64,000 nucleotides of DNA from the NCBI GenBank assembly GCA_012064385.1, contig QRDG01001358.1, positions 62,001 to 126,000 on the forward strand, read 5' to 3'. The stretch is from Puccinellia tenuiflora. Lineage: Eukaryota > Streptophyta > Magnoliopsida > Poales > Poaceae. This document shows, piece by piece, positions 1 to 12,036 of this stretch. The position numbers were made by a program, and so were the translations under genes. The notes under the pieces are model-generated. The model saw only the letters and a list, made by a program, of their open reading frames with translations. It was not told the origin of the DNA and did no database searches. Each line of letters starts with the position of its first letter. The first letter of the stretch is position 1.

Positions 1-667
1 AAAAAATATTAGTTTGAGCTTCATTAGAGCTCATATCTCTGTCACCTTCTTTGCTACTGGTATATACTGTGAATATGCCTTTTTTTTTTTTTTGAAATGT
101 AGGCTTACACACACTGGTGTAGCTGTATTGAGTACCTTGTCTGGACAAGTATCGAAATAAATACACTAAAAATGAAGACAAAATTTTGGATACATGTTGG
201 AAACATTTTGGATGCTTAGTGGACAGCACAATAGATGATGGTTATCTAAACTCTCCACTACCCTGTGCCCTCCTTTGTCCTGATTCTCTTGCGCCCTCTT
301 CGCCTTTTGGCAGCGGCGAGGCAATAACTCAGTAGGTGGCTAGCTGGCACTGAGTTACTTGTCTCTCTTAGTGTCTGGCTCTCAATATTTCATTCACTGT
401 CCGTCCTTCAGATCCCTAACCCTAAGTAGCAAGCATTTGATGTTCCAACTACCGCATAATTTACTTCTGAAAATGGGTTAAATGTATACACATATCCACG
501 TATTGGCATTTACTACCTCTGTTCCTAATTATAAGCCGTTTTAGTAGCCTAAATTAGACTACCAGAACAGAGGTAGTAATTCATAAGTGAAACTAGCATG
601 GCCTTTCCGTGTTATTTTGTCCGACTTGCAAGTATTACCATGGCCTTATGTATCTTTTCTTCTGCAG
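1..667 (+). other. ClpB intron (5' part of gene lies outside window)
   Basis: No coding segment of ClpB is visible here. The stretch ends in a pyrimidine-rich tract and an AG acceptor at 666-667, just before the first recognisable ClpB exon. It is read as the tail of an intron, although an upstream exon inside the first 100 bases cannot be excluded. It contains a short Stowaway-like MITE. Confidence 0.6.
513..576. mobile_element. Stowaway-like MITE, 64 bp
   Basis: Near-perfect terminal inverted repeats CTACCTCTGTTC start at 513 and, inverted, end at 576. They are flanked by TA at 511-512 and 577-578. A TA target duplication with a CT(A/C)CCTC-type end is the hallmark of Stowaway (Tc1/Mariner-derived) MITEs, which are common in grass introns. 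It is very short and has no coding capacity. Confidence 0.7.
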
Positions 668-2815
668 GAGCCACTGGTGGGGCAATGGATGCTGGTAACC
701 TGTTGAAACCAATGTTAGGCCGTGGGGAACTCCGTTGCATTGGGGCTACAACGTTAGATGAGTACAGGAAGTACATCGAGAAGGATGCTGCTCTTGAGCG
801 TAGGTTTCAGCAGGTTTACTGCGGTGAACCAGCAGTTGAGGACACAGTTTCTATCCTGCGTGGCCTACGGGAGCGATATGAGATGCATCATGGTGTTAAG
901 ATATCAGATGGTGCTCTTGTTGCTGCATCTGTTTTATCAGATCGCTACATTACTGGTCGTTTTTTGCCTGACAAAGGTACTGCATGACTATATGATGGAA
1001 CTACTATTGGGAGCAAGGGGCCAGTTCATTATTTATCTTATATATTTCTTTTCACCTGCAGCTATTGATTTAGTTGATGAAGCAGCAGCTAAACTAAAAA
1101 TGGAGATTACAACAAAACCTATAGAGCTGGATGAGGTCGATAGAGAAATCATAAGGTTTGAAATGGAGAAGCTTTCATTGAAGAATGATAATGATAAAGC
1201 CTCCAAAGAACGACTAAGCAAGCTTGAAGCCGAACTAGAATCTCTCAAGCAGAAGCAGAAAAACCTCTCAGAACAGTGGGAGTATGAGAAATCATTGATG
1301 ACTCGTATCAAATCAATTAAGGAAGAGGTAGGGGCTTACATGTTCTGTTCTGGTGTTTGTTCTTTGCCGCATTTGTGCTATGGTACAATATGATCTTTAA
1401 TCTCTTTTATCTTTGGTAGATTGACAGAGTTAACCTGGAGATTGAAGCCGCTGAGAGAGAATATGATTTGAGCCGTGCCGCTGAACTCAAATATGGAACA
1501 CTTTTGTCACTACAGAAGCAGCTGGACGAGGCAGAGAAAAATCTTACTGAATTCCAGCACTCAGGAAAGTCGATGCTTCGAGAAGAGGTCACTGATACTG
1601 ATATTGCTGAGATTGTTAGCAAGTGGACTGGTATTCCTGTGTCAAATCTTCAACAATCGGAAAGGGAAAAACTACTGCTACTGGAGGATGTACTTCACAA
1701 GAGGGTCATTGGCCAAAATATTGCAGTCCAGTCAGTGGCTAACGCAATCCGTCGTTCGAGGGCGGGCCTAGCAGACCCTAACCGTCCAATAGCAAGCTTC
1801 ATGTTTATGGGTCCTACAGGTGTAGGGAAGACCGAGCTTGGAAAGACGCTAGCCGAATTTCTTTTCAACACTGAGAATGCCTTGATACGGATTGATATGA
1901 GCGAGTACATGGAGAAGCATGCTGTCTCCCGGTTGGTCGGAGCGCCGCCAGGGTATGTCGGTTATGAGGAAGGGGGGCAACTGACAGAAGCTGTACGCCG
2001 CAGGCCTTACTCTGTCGTTCTGTTTGATGAAATTGAGAAGGCACACCAAGATGTCTTCAACATCTTGTTGCAACTGTTGGACGATGGAAGAATAACAGAT
2101 TCCCAGGGTAGAACAGTGAGCTTCACTAACTGTGTCGTCATCATGACCTCGAACATCGGTTCACCGTTGATTCTAGACACACTCAGAAACACAACAGACA
2201 GCAAGGATGCAGTGTATGAGGTTATGAAGAATCAGGTGATGGAGATAGCTCGGCAGACATTCCGGCCAGAGTTCCTGAACAGGATAGACGAATACATTGT
2301 ATTCCAACCACTGGACTCCACAGAGATAAATCGCATTGTAGAGATACAGGTAAATATCTTGTGAATCCTTTACGTGCAATTTTGCTTGATCTACTTGAGT
2401 CACAGCACCAAGTTCCATTTATATTTTCACTGTTCGTTTTGGTTGACCTGATCACAAATTTTTATTGTATCGAACTCTTCAGCTGAACCGTGTCAAGAAC
2501 CGGCTGATGCAACAGAAGATTCACCTTCAGTACTCACCTGAAGCTGTGGAGCATCTCGGCTCTCTTGGCTTTGACCCTAACTATGGTGCTAGGCCTGTCA
2601 AGAGGGTGATCCAGCAGATGGTGGAGAACGAAATAGCTGTTGGTGTCCTGAAGGGGGACTTCAAGGAAGACGATACCGTCGTTGTGGATGTAAGCTCTGT
2701 GACGATTGCTAAAGGTCTTGCTCCAAAGAAGAAGCTGGTACTGAAGAGGTTAGAAAATGCAAGCGTCCTACAGAGGTTAGAAACTGCAGGCACAGAGTTG
2801 GTTGCCAACGACTGA
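668..2815 (+). CDS. ClpB/Hsp100 disaggregase, 3' part (4 exons in window)
   Basis: AAA+ unfoldase that threads aggregated proteins through a hexameric pore together with Hsp70. Exons are 668-976, 1062-1327, 1420-2349 and 2483-2815, all with GT/AG borders and matching phases. In order it encodes the end of AAA1 (GATTLDEYRKYIEKDAALER, then RRFQ with the arginine finger), the coiled-coil M domain (about 1080-1600), the linker SKWTGIPVSNL and a complete AAA2. AAA2 shows Walker A GPTGVGKT, pore loop GAPPGYVGYEEGG, Walker B VVLFDEIEKAH, sensor 1 MTSNIG, arginine finger FRPEFLNRID and sensor 2 GARPVKR. The N domain and Walker A of AAA1 lie upstream of the window. The C-terminal tail ending LVAND and the absence of acidic cytosolic Hsp101-type ends suggest an organellar isoform, perhaps mitochondrial; this is an inference. 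A 27-bp tandem duplication lies just before the C-terminus. Confidence 0.93.
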
Positions 2816-3082
2816 AACTCGGGAGCTTTCGCAAATCTCTCTGTAGGTGTGAGGTTTATCTAGTGCGAACCATTTCACTAGGAAATGGATGGATCAGAAG
2901 CTGCTAGATGAGTCTTCTAGAGTCTTGCCAAATTATGTACTCCTATACTGCTACAGAGGTTTGATGGCATGAACGTGAAGCATGGTCAATAAGCTGCACT
3001 GTATATACTAGTTTCTCTTGGAATGGCAGTCTACTTTTTATGGACAGGGGAGATACGACTAGAGGACTGGTGTGAACATCTT

Positions 3083-3473
3083 TGCTTTTCCGTCCAGATC
3101 CAACTCGTCGGAGTTGGTGGTTCTTGCGGCTCACTAACGCCCTTTGGCAAGGGGTTCATCTTGCTCCAAGGTGTGGATTTGAAGGCGATGTTTTCCATCT
3201 CTGCTGCGCGTAGCAGCGGTGGTTTTGGGCGTCTCCAAGCCACGAGGTTGAAGGAGGTCTCCTGGTTCTCTGTTTGTTCTTGTATTCGTACTGGTATTTG
3301 GTCTGTATGTTTGTTCTTCTATGAATACAAGTTGCTTTCTCAAAAAAAAAAAGTTAATCCAAACTACAATTTTTTTCCGTGTGTACCTTGGTAAAACTAG
3401 GGAGTCGACAGCAAGAATTGAATGGGAGACTCATCATTTGCTCATTCCACTTGCGTCGTTGGAACAAATTGGC
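3083..3473 (+). mobile_element. retroposon-like insert downstream of ClpB
   Basis: An identical 20-bp sequence (AGGACTGGTGTGAACATCTT) occurs at 3063-3082 and 3474-3493, bracketing 391 bp. The insert has a GC-balanced body, a T/G-rich stretch and an A11 run at about 3342-3352, as at the 3' end of a LINE- or SINE-derived copy. About 120 bp separate the A run from the second repeat, so it is not a simple poly(A)-ended insertion. It may alternatively be part of the ClpB 3' untranslated region with a local duplication. Confidence 0.35.
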
Positions 3474-3493
3474 AGGACTGGTGTGAACATCTT

Positions 3494-4554
3494 CTCTTGA
3501 ACGAACGATTTGATTGCAGGTCAGGTCCGGCGCGCCGCGACCTCAGATATAAGTACTCCTTGTGTGTAAACTTCCATCGGCGTCCTGTCTGTGATTTGTA
3601 GTTTGTATTTTTATTTCATATCCTCCATGTCAACCGCTCCATTGAGATGTCAGAGGAAACTGATACGGTTATAAGACTGAAGGAGCAGCAACCTATTTAC
3701 TACAGTGACCATTATGGGCGGCGCCCTGGGCTGGTTATGTATAAGATATCGGTTTCCTGGATCCAAAGTTTCCATTCTCGGTATAGCAGTCTTCAGTTGG
3801 AAAAAAAGTAGGGCAAGGAGCTAGTAAGAATCGTGCCTGCCATTCAACTCCGATTAGGTGAAACGGATATGCAAAGTTTGTTTGGCAGTATCCAGATTTA
3901 TTAGAACTGCGTCCCAAGGAGCAGAGCATGCATGCTGAGGAGAAATGGGGAATTGGTGTAGGGGATCCGACCTACTCTTAAGATAATAGAATCATCATCT
4001 TTTCGAGTTGGAAGAAAGTAGAGGAGAGCTTATGCATAAATTATGTGCTCTACGATTCTTAGATTCAACATTACAGGAAAAAAACATTTATTCTAAGTCA
4101 GGAGTATAAAAGCAAACCTTGGTCACGAGAAAGTCACCTCCGGTTAGGAGTGAAATTCCACAAGATGGATCCGCCGCTATTTATTTATTATTAAATTAGA
4201 GTACCTATTCATTGATAGTAGAATGTTCCATTTTCATATTTACAAGTACGTATATAATAAAACCGACCAAAACCACAAGAATAATACACATCCAAGGAAA
4301 TTAGCAACATTACAAAAATAGCCCGAGAGCCCGGATAGCTTTTAAAACAAGATTCATTTACAAAACTTATAAAATTCTGAAAAAAATGTACGAGTACGTA
4401 TATATGCCTAGTATACTTAGTAATTTCTACACTGCCATTCCTTGCTCTAGCCAGTCCTTCTAAATAGTAAATCAGTATTACAGATTGTTATATACTATAA
4501 TGGATATTTTACAAATTTCGTGCAAAGAGTGAATTAATAAGCGTTAGGATTCGG
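3494..4554. other. AT-rich intergenic DNA, nothing recognised
   Basis: There is no ORF with recognisable domains, no clear inverted ends and no RNA gene. It is ordinary non-coding sequence as far as can be read. Confidence 0.5.
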
Positions 4555-5450
4555 CCCCTTCTAGGGGGTTTGCCGCCCTCCCAACAAAAGAACAAGTGAA
4601 CTCCTACTCAAACGCGCCTCACAGGCAACGCAATCAGGTCCTTGAAGAAGCTCGAACTCAACCTCGCCGCGACCGGGGACGCACCACTTGGGACGACGAG
4701 GGCGCCATGGCTCACGGCCACGACCACCGAGCTGCAGGGCCTCCGTATCAGCTAGACGCTTAGAGGTTGAACATGGCGGCTTGCACACAGCAAACCCACC
4801 TGACGCCGCCCTTCGGCAAGTCGCCGGCACGGCGAAGGCCACCCATCCATCGCCGCCAAACGAACTTGTGGCGAGCGGCGTTGCTCCGCAACCAAGGCCG
4901 ACGAGGATGAACTCCAGAACAGTCGCCCTTCGACCAGCAGATTGGGAGGATCCAGATCCACCCAGATTCAGCACCTCGACCATCATCTCCTCCAGATCCA
5001 CACTCCACCATGGCAGCCTGACCCTCCCCCTCGCCACCTTGGCCGGCCGGAAGAGAAGAAGACACAAAAGAGCGCAAAACAAGGAGGAGAAGAACCCCTA
5101 CCATGAAACCGAGCTTATTCAAGCACGCGCTTGTAGATCTGCCGCCATCCAGCTTCATCCACCATGGATCTTCACCGGAAGACAGCTTCACCGCGCCTTG
5201 GCTGCTGCTCGGAAGCAGCCTCAGCAAGCGCCAGGGGAGAGAAGACGTCATGACGCCATTCTCCACGGAGAAAAACCACAAGCAACAGCAACTACACCCT
5301 AAAACTACTCTATACAGAGGGGGACGGCACCCCAGCCCATCTCGACACCAACCAGCGTGAACGCCGGTGGCGGGAGAGGCCGGAAGCGGAAGGGAACGGC
5401 GGACTCTCAAAGCGGCAGAGGATAAGGGTGTTCCGCCGACTATGTAACTA
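4555..5450 (-). other. GC-rich unassigned block, probably a retroposon fragment
   Basis: A sharply bounded GC-rich segment lies in AT-rich surroundings. Open frames run on both strands (for example 173 and 216 residues on the minus strand), but none resembles a known domain and all look low-complexity. On the minus strand it runs from a C/G-rich start to a T-rich end, like an untranslated region of a grass retroposon or captured transcript. No target duplication was found. Function and class remain unknown. Confidence 0.3.
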
Positions 5451-7443
5451 GGAAAAAGACAATATAATTGTACACATCTATTCTCTTAGAAAATATGGAT
5501 AATAAATAAAGGGCACTAAACTACACATTTTGTGTATTTTGCGTCTATTTTGAATGTTTCATAGTAGTCTCCATAAGAAGTTTTCCTTTTTACATGTGAG
5601 TTAACAACTTTTGTTGTTTGGTGAGTTCACAACTTCTACAATAACCCAATCTGCTAAAATAGCTACGTACATAATCTGGTCCTTGGTTTTCGCGTCGTGT
5701 ACTATGGCCTTGTCTACGTCGTCCAAGCATGAACAAGCTATAATTCCCTTCTGGAGGCTCATCATGCGAAAAGTGGAACTACACTTCGAAAAAATGAGAT
5801 TGTGGGGGGGGGGGGGGGGGGGGGGGGGGGGTACCGAAGCACATCTCTTTTTTGAGTTGAGACCCTTTTAAATACCTCATAGAGTTGCTCAATACGGAGA
5901 AGTTCATGCCGCATTATTGCCCATGCCGCGATCTCAACCCCTGCACATAAAAATGGAAAGCCAAGTCCCACACTCATGTTTCCGAACGGACTCTTAATCA
6001 TGTTTGCTGATACGCATATTCACGAGGTTGTCATGTCATCATGCATATATCATTAGTTCATTACCCATCAATCTATAAATACAACTGTAGTAACCCCCTA
6101 TCCAGTAACTTGTATGCTTGTATTAGTGTATACTCATGAATCGTGATCAGCTTTACATTGGCTGAACCATTAAAAGGTAGGCATATATTGCAGTAAGATA
6201 AGGTATCAGAGGAAACTGATGTGAACTTGCGACTATCGGAATTCGGTCGTTGGAAAAAGATTGGACGAGGAACCTCTCCCCCATTCACATCTCCGACTTT
6301 TCAGTCAACTCCCTCATTCTCGTCATCATGAATAGAGAGTAGTCTATTCCGGATGAAGAGTTTGTGACAATAGCTTGATCTAAACTCTTTGTGCACTATA
6401 GTTGTTATTATAGAACCATATAAGCTCCCCTACATAGTTATGGTAATTAATATGTATTGTTGATAGTTGATATATTTATAAACTCATACTATTATCAATT
6501 CTTGATGTTATACATGATCAGTCTTGTAGATAGGACATGTTTGGGAAACATGTGCGTTAGATGGAGTGCACTTCTAGTTTTAGTTTTATAAGCTTGGTGA
6601 TAGTAAGAGTAGAAGCACTAAGAAAACTTTATTGAGAAACCCTTACTAGGTATAAGAAAGGGAACAACGCTATTGGCTTGGTGACAACAAGAGTCTTATT
6701 TCTAGTGATTTGTTTTTGGCTTCATGTCATAAAATTTAAGTCAACGCTCCGTACTTATAACCAATTTTGAGCGTGTGACCCATTCCCTCGGAAAGTACTA
6801 GCATGCGTGCAAACACCACCTCGCCTTGATATCAGGACATGATGGTCATATGAATATCATCAATAATTTAACAAACATACGGCGCCGTGACCTTGTATTT
6901 AATAACTATGCATGTTATTTTGTATCATCATACTTTTTAGAGAGTGATTGAGTGACCCTGATATAAGTAACACCGTTTGAACCAGTTTGCTAGTTCTTCG
7001 CAATTAATTAATTCGAAAATACAAAAAAATAAATATTATTTTCTAATAGTCTAATTAATTTCCTTGCACCTACTTTGGTAGACTTGGCGACATCAAGGTA
7101 TCTCCACTATTACAAACCGACACTATGGACATCCCCTATCGGCAACAGCAGATAGAACGCCCACACTTAGAAATATTTACGTGTGTCCTGGAATGGCCCG
7201 CGGCTGGGATACTTATATAGCTGGAAGATATTTTTAGCTATCCACTGCCAATATATTGGTAATGGTTATTTATTTTCCGCGTTGGTGATGTGGATATCTA
7301 TGCAAACAAATCTGTAAATGTCAATTGCCGGTGCTTCCTTGACATTCTATATCACACCGTAATCTTCTGAAAAATCCTACCCCCTCACTCTCCCATTCTT
7401 GACGGGCCGCGATGGTGGAGTTCACAGAGATTTGGCTCTCTCC
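5451..7443. other. AT-rich intergenic DNA with one long G tract
   Basis: No gene is recognised. The only striking item is the 28-base G run at 5804-5831. Around 7102-7330 a CACTATTACAAA-like start with a 'cggcaacag' motif faintly recalls a CACTA end, but no partner terminus was found. Confidence 0.4.
5804..5831 (+). repeat. G28 homopolymer
   Basis: There are 28 consecutive G residues preceded by TGT and followed by TACC. The tract can form G-quadruplexes and is unstable in replication and sequencing, so its exact length is uncertain. Confidence 0.95.
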
Positions 7444-8136
7444 CTAGGGATGTAAATGGATAGTATAATTTTCGTACTAAATCATCTTCCGAATCCGCAC
7501 AATCCATATCCACTTTAAAGAAATCAAATGGATAGGAATATCCGATTCCAAACTTGACACCCCTATACGGTATAGGAAATGGTATGTAAAATAGCATCCT
7601 GATATGGATTATCTAAAATTTAATTAGGATTATCCCATGATTTTAAATCAAATAATCCGATTTGATCAAAATTCCTAAGTTATTATAGCAGATTAGTAGT
7701 TTATGAGTTACCGAGTTCGTCCAATAAAACAATAGCTCACTTAAAAAGTCATTGTACCAAATATGGAGAACAACTTTCTTAGGCTGATGGGATATTTAAG
7801 TATGGGTGGAGGATATCTTATTCCTTGTGTTTGCATTATTGCTTCCATATGAACTTGTTATTTATTCATTCTCTTGTTACAATTATGTATTTTATGAGTA
7901 TCTTGTTGAACTAGTTTTAAAAAATTGTTTTGGTTTTATGGTTTTATGAATTAGTTATGCGCGTAACCTATCTGACTAGCTTTTTTTACATACCCCGAGT
8001 TCGTGTTGTTTCAATTTCAAATCCGTCTCACTGGACTCTGCAACCAATCATTATCCGATCCTTCACGAATCAGACGGAAATCTATGGTAGAGGGTATGGT
8101 AATGGGAAATACGACCCGATCCGATTACATCCCTAG
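7444..8136. mobile_element. TIR element of about 0.69 kb, hAT- or MULE-like, unclassified
   Basis: The ends are imperfect inverted repeats: CTAGGGATGTAAATGGAT at the left, and the complement of CTAGGGATGTAATCGGAT at the right. The interior is AT-rich and non-coding, as in a non-autonomous DNA element. No convincing target duplication was seen at the flanks, so the superfamily cannot be fixed. Confidence 0.5.
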
Positions 8137-8648
8137 TGGAAGTGAGGAGGAGGTTACCCGGGAGGCGTGGAGGAGCTAGCCCGGGATGAGAAGGCAAGAT
8201 AACCGTGGCCGCCTAGGAGGAGAGGAGGAACCCTCAACTTTGGCAGTATGCGCAGAGAGAGTGGACGAGGCCGGCACCGACACAAAGTGATCCTCCGTTC
8301 CATGGTGCGTCGATCCGCGGGCGGCGCTGCCTTCTCTTAACCGACCTAACTGGAGGATGACGACCACAACCTCTCGCCAAATCCGATGTACGAAGTGTTG
8401 CGTTACCGGCTGTCATGCCGATGAACTAGAGTTACATAGTTAGGGTTATATTGTTCTTACTAGGATTACTAGTATTATATCTATAATTATGTCTTGCTAT
8501 TATCTGTTTATTTGGTATGATCTATTATGCATGCATATACTTAACTTCTAGTCTACTTTGTGATTGTTTTATTTATAGTGTAACTAAACATGCTATTGTT
8601 TTCGTATTGTTGATTCTGTATTATTCATGCTAATATTTTTTGGTATAG
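8137..8648. other. intergenic, nothing recognised
   Basis: A short GC-rich part (8140-8420) is followed by AT-rich DNA up to the LINE tail. Small open frames at 8176-8416 on the minus strand show no domain. Confidence 0.4.
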
Positions 8649-8824
8649 TTTTTTTTTTCGAAAAGGAGAGCACAGCCCCGGCCTCTGCATCAGAGCGATG
8701 CACACAACCATTTATTGCATCAAGTAGCGTAAAAAGTTTTAAGTGTTACATCTCAAAAGGCAACGCAGTGCCTAAAAAGGAAAAAAAAAATAGGAACTGT
8801 GTGACAGCAATAACGATATGGTAG

Positions 8825-11800
8825 TCAAGACGTAATACGTCTAGCATGCTGCCAGCCACCCCGGTTAAAGATAGCCCGAACGACCGCCATCAGCCGAGAA
8901 CAACCTGGATCCATAAGCACCCGCTGGTCGGGCGGAAGCAAAAGGGACCACATGTGAATCCAATAAGTAGCTCTGTGGACAACCTGTAAAAAATGAACAT
9001 TTCCCATCCTGTTAAAAACCACATCATTTCTGCAATTCCAGATTGCCCAAATAAAAGCACAAACGCCAATGCGAATGCATGCTTTAGTTGTTTTATCCAC
9101 CCCCGTTAGCCAGCTAGCAAACATATTATCTATACTAGACGGTGGCGGGATGTTATAGGTAAAATGAATAAGACGCCAAATATTACGAATAAATGTACAC
9201 TCTATGAAAAGATGATTGACAGTCTCATCAGACTGACAAAAAGCACATTGCTTGGAACTTTCCATCTTCTTCTAACCAGATTGTCCTTTGTTAGAATCAC
9301 TTTTTTATGCACAAACCACATAATTTTTTTAATCTTGAGCGGGACCTTTAACTTCCAGAAATATTTATGAGAGAAAGGTGTATGATTATTCAAGTAATGT
9401 GCATACATAGACTTAACCGAGAACAAGCTAGACGGCGTCAATTTCCATCTAAACGTATCCTCTTCGGTTGACAAAGAGATTGGGATTAATTTTTCAACCA
9501 AATTAAGCCAATCCGTCCATTTGTTGCCTGTTAAAGACCGTCTAAATTCTAAATTGATTGGGGGCGAGTTAGATAACACATCCGCAACTAGAGCATCCTT
9601 ATTGCGTACAATATTAAACAGAGCAGGGTATTGGACCGACAAAGGCCTATCCCCTAACCAAGTATCTTCCCAAAAGCGAGTTGATTGGCCATTGCCAATA
9701 TTAAAAGATCCCAACGAGAAGAAATCCCGTTTAACCGAGAGTATACCTTTCCAAAAAGGTGAATCTGTGGGCTTGGCTGAAACTTGTGATAAAGTTTTAC
9801 CCCGAAGATATTTATTTTGAATGAGTTCCTGCCATACACCTTTCTCACTCAAAATTTTGAAAAGCCATTTGCTCAAAAGACATTTGTTTTTAATTGCAAG
9901 AACCTCAACGCCTAACCCCCCTTGGTCTTTAGGACGACAGACAATACTCCATTTAGTCAACCTATATTTCCTCTTATGTTGATCACTTTGCCAAAAAAAT
10001 CTATTCCTAAAGTAGTCAAGTCTTTTTCGTACCCCAACAGGTATTAGGAAAAAATACAAGAGGAACATTGGTAAACTAGTGAGGACCAAATTTATGAGAA
10101 CCAAACGATCCCCATAAGAAAGCAATTTTCCCGCCCAAGAAGCAAGCTTCCTCTCAAACCGATCCTCAACAGGCTTCCACTCCCTACTCAAAAGGGTGCG
10201 ATAGTGAATGGGAATACCTAGATATTTAAAAGGTAACGAGCCGACCCCACATCCAAAGATGTGACAATATTTGTCTTGAACATCAGCTGCTTTCCCAAAG
10301 CAATAGATCTCACTTTTGTGGAAATTAATCTTAAGTCCCGATAATTGTTCGATTAGAGCCAAAATGAGTTTCATATTGACAGCCTTTTCTAGATCATGTT
10401 CTAGAAAAAGAATGGTGTCATCTGCATATTGTAGAATAGAACCCCCCCTCCCCCCCCCCCCCCCCCCGTCAACGAGATGAGGTATAAGAACCCCAACTTG
10501 CCCATCTTCTTTTGCTCTTCCAATAAGAACTGCTAACATATCTACCACAATGTTAAACAAGATTGGAGACAAAGGATCTCCTTGACGCAGGCCTTTTAGA
10601 GTTTGGAAGTAATGTCCTATGTCATCATTGACACGAATTCCGACACTACCCCCTTGTACGAAATGGGCAACCCACTCACACCATTTCGGGTCAAAACCCT
10701 TCATGCATAAAGCTTGTTGCAAAAAGGACCATTTAACTTTGTCATAGGCCTTCTCAAAATCAATTTTGAAAAGAACCCCATCTAACCTTTTCTTATGAAT
10801 TTCGTGGATCGTCTCATGGAGAATAACCACTCCTTCAAGAATGTTCCTTCCCGGAATAAAAGCTGATTGTGTAGGACGTATCACTTTGTGAGTAATCGAA
10901 GACACCCGATTTGTACCTACTTTCGTAAATATCTTAAAACTCACATTCAACAAGCATATGGGTCTATATTGTTCAATCTTACTAGCATCCTATTTTTTAG
11001 GCAGCAGCGTAATCGTTCCAAAATTTAGTTTGAATAAAGGAAGGTCCTCACCATTGAATTGGGAGAACATTCCCATCAGATCCTGCTTTATAACCGGCCA
11101 GAATTTTTGGTAGAACTCCGCAGGAAACCCATCTGGTCCCGGAGCCTTGTTGTGTTCCATTTGTGAGATAGCATCTAACACTTCCTTTTCATTAAAGTCA
11201 GATGTTAGAATTTCATTTTCAATTGTAGAAATTTGAGGCATATCATGAGTAACAGTCTCATTCAGCGAAACGGAAGTAGCAGATGGCGCCCCAAAGAGCT
11301 TCTTATAATATTCCGTAATATAAGTTTTCAAGTTAGCTTGACCCACTATTGTTCCCTCGTCTTTTTCCAATTGGAAGATGCGTTTCTTTCTATGTTTTCC
11401 ATTAGAAATTAAATGGAAATACCTAGTATTGCTTCCTCCTTCTTGAATGTGTTTAACTTTTGCTCTTTGGGCCCATTTGGCCTCCTCGTCTCATCGTAAG
11501 CGAGCAATGCACTCATCCGCTTCTTTCTTAGCGCCTTTTTCCGCTACAGATAGCGGGGTAGTTTCAGCTTTTATGTCTAATTCATCAATTAGTTTGAGAA
11601 GCTTTTCTTTGAGATATTTGTATTCGCCACTAAGATTCTTAGCCCAGCCCCTTAAAAATTGTCTTCAATGTCTAATTTTTGATTGCCAAATTTCTACAGG
11701 TGAACCGACAGCTACACAAGATGTCCATTCACGCGTCACTATCTCACAAAAATCATTCCGACGAAGCCAAGAGAGCTCAAAAGAGAAACGATACTTATTC

Positions 11801-12036
11801 CCCAAATGGGCTTGCTCACCAAAGTCAATCAAAAGAGGGGTATGATCTAATCCAGTCCGTGTCAAAGCCTGTACCGTGACTAACGAATATTTTTGTTCCC
11901 ACTCCACATTAGCTAGGAAGCGATCCAATTTTTCAAAAGTTGGATTGCCCCGCCTACTGGCCCAAGTATATTGCCAGCCTGAGAGATCAATTTCTCTCAG
12001 ATCCAGACTTTCAATGATCGCATTAAACATGAAAGG
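8825..12036 (-). pseudogene. LINE ORF2 remnant (endonuclease-RT-zf-RVT)
   Basis: Encoded enzymes would nick target DNA and reverse-transcribe the LINE RNA. Visible parts are: an endonuclease C-terminal region (SLDLREIDLSGWQYTW, LDRFLANVEWE) near 12000-11700; HNKAPGPDGFPAEFYQKFW at about 11150; RT fingers QSAFIPGRNILEG and FKIDFEKAYDKV; GLRQGDPLSPILFNIV; the catalytic YADD at about 10430; and a zinc-knuckle-like tail FCQSDETVNHLFIEC. In one reading frame there are stops at 11665-11667, 11491-11493 and 10990-10992. A frameshift occurs near 9240, before the tail. A C17 run (10450-10466) expands a glycine stretch just upstream of YADD. It cannot make active protein. Confidence 0.85.
10450..10466 (+). 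repeat. C17 homopolymer inside LINE RT
   Basis: A run of 17 C follows a C7-T on the plus strand (poly-G on the coding strand). It inserts extra glycines between a conserved HLVDGG-type segment and the SILQYADDT motif. It is either replication slippage in a dead copy or a sequencing length error. Confidence 0.85.

Larger units (their letters stand above)
8649..12036 (-). mobile_element. L1-like LINE, 5'-interrupted, degenerate
   Basis: Non-LTR retrotransposon in minus orientation. Its poly(A) tail is visible as T10 at 8649-8658, followed by a GC-rich 3' untranslated region. Endonuclease, reverse transcriptase and zf-RVT-like regions follow in the expected order. The 5' side stops abruptly at the first base of the gypsy LTR at 12037, inside the endonuclease domain, so ORF1 and the endonuclease N-terminus are missing. 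The remainder of the LINE is not found to the right of LTR3, so the gypsy insertion or a later rearrangement removed it. Confidence 0.85.

Noticed and set aside
7102..7330. CACTA element starting CACTATTACAAA
   Set aside because: No inverted partner, 3-bp duplication or subterminal motif array could be found.
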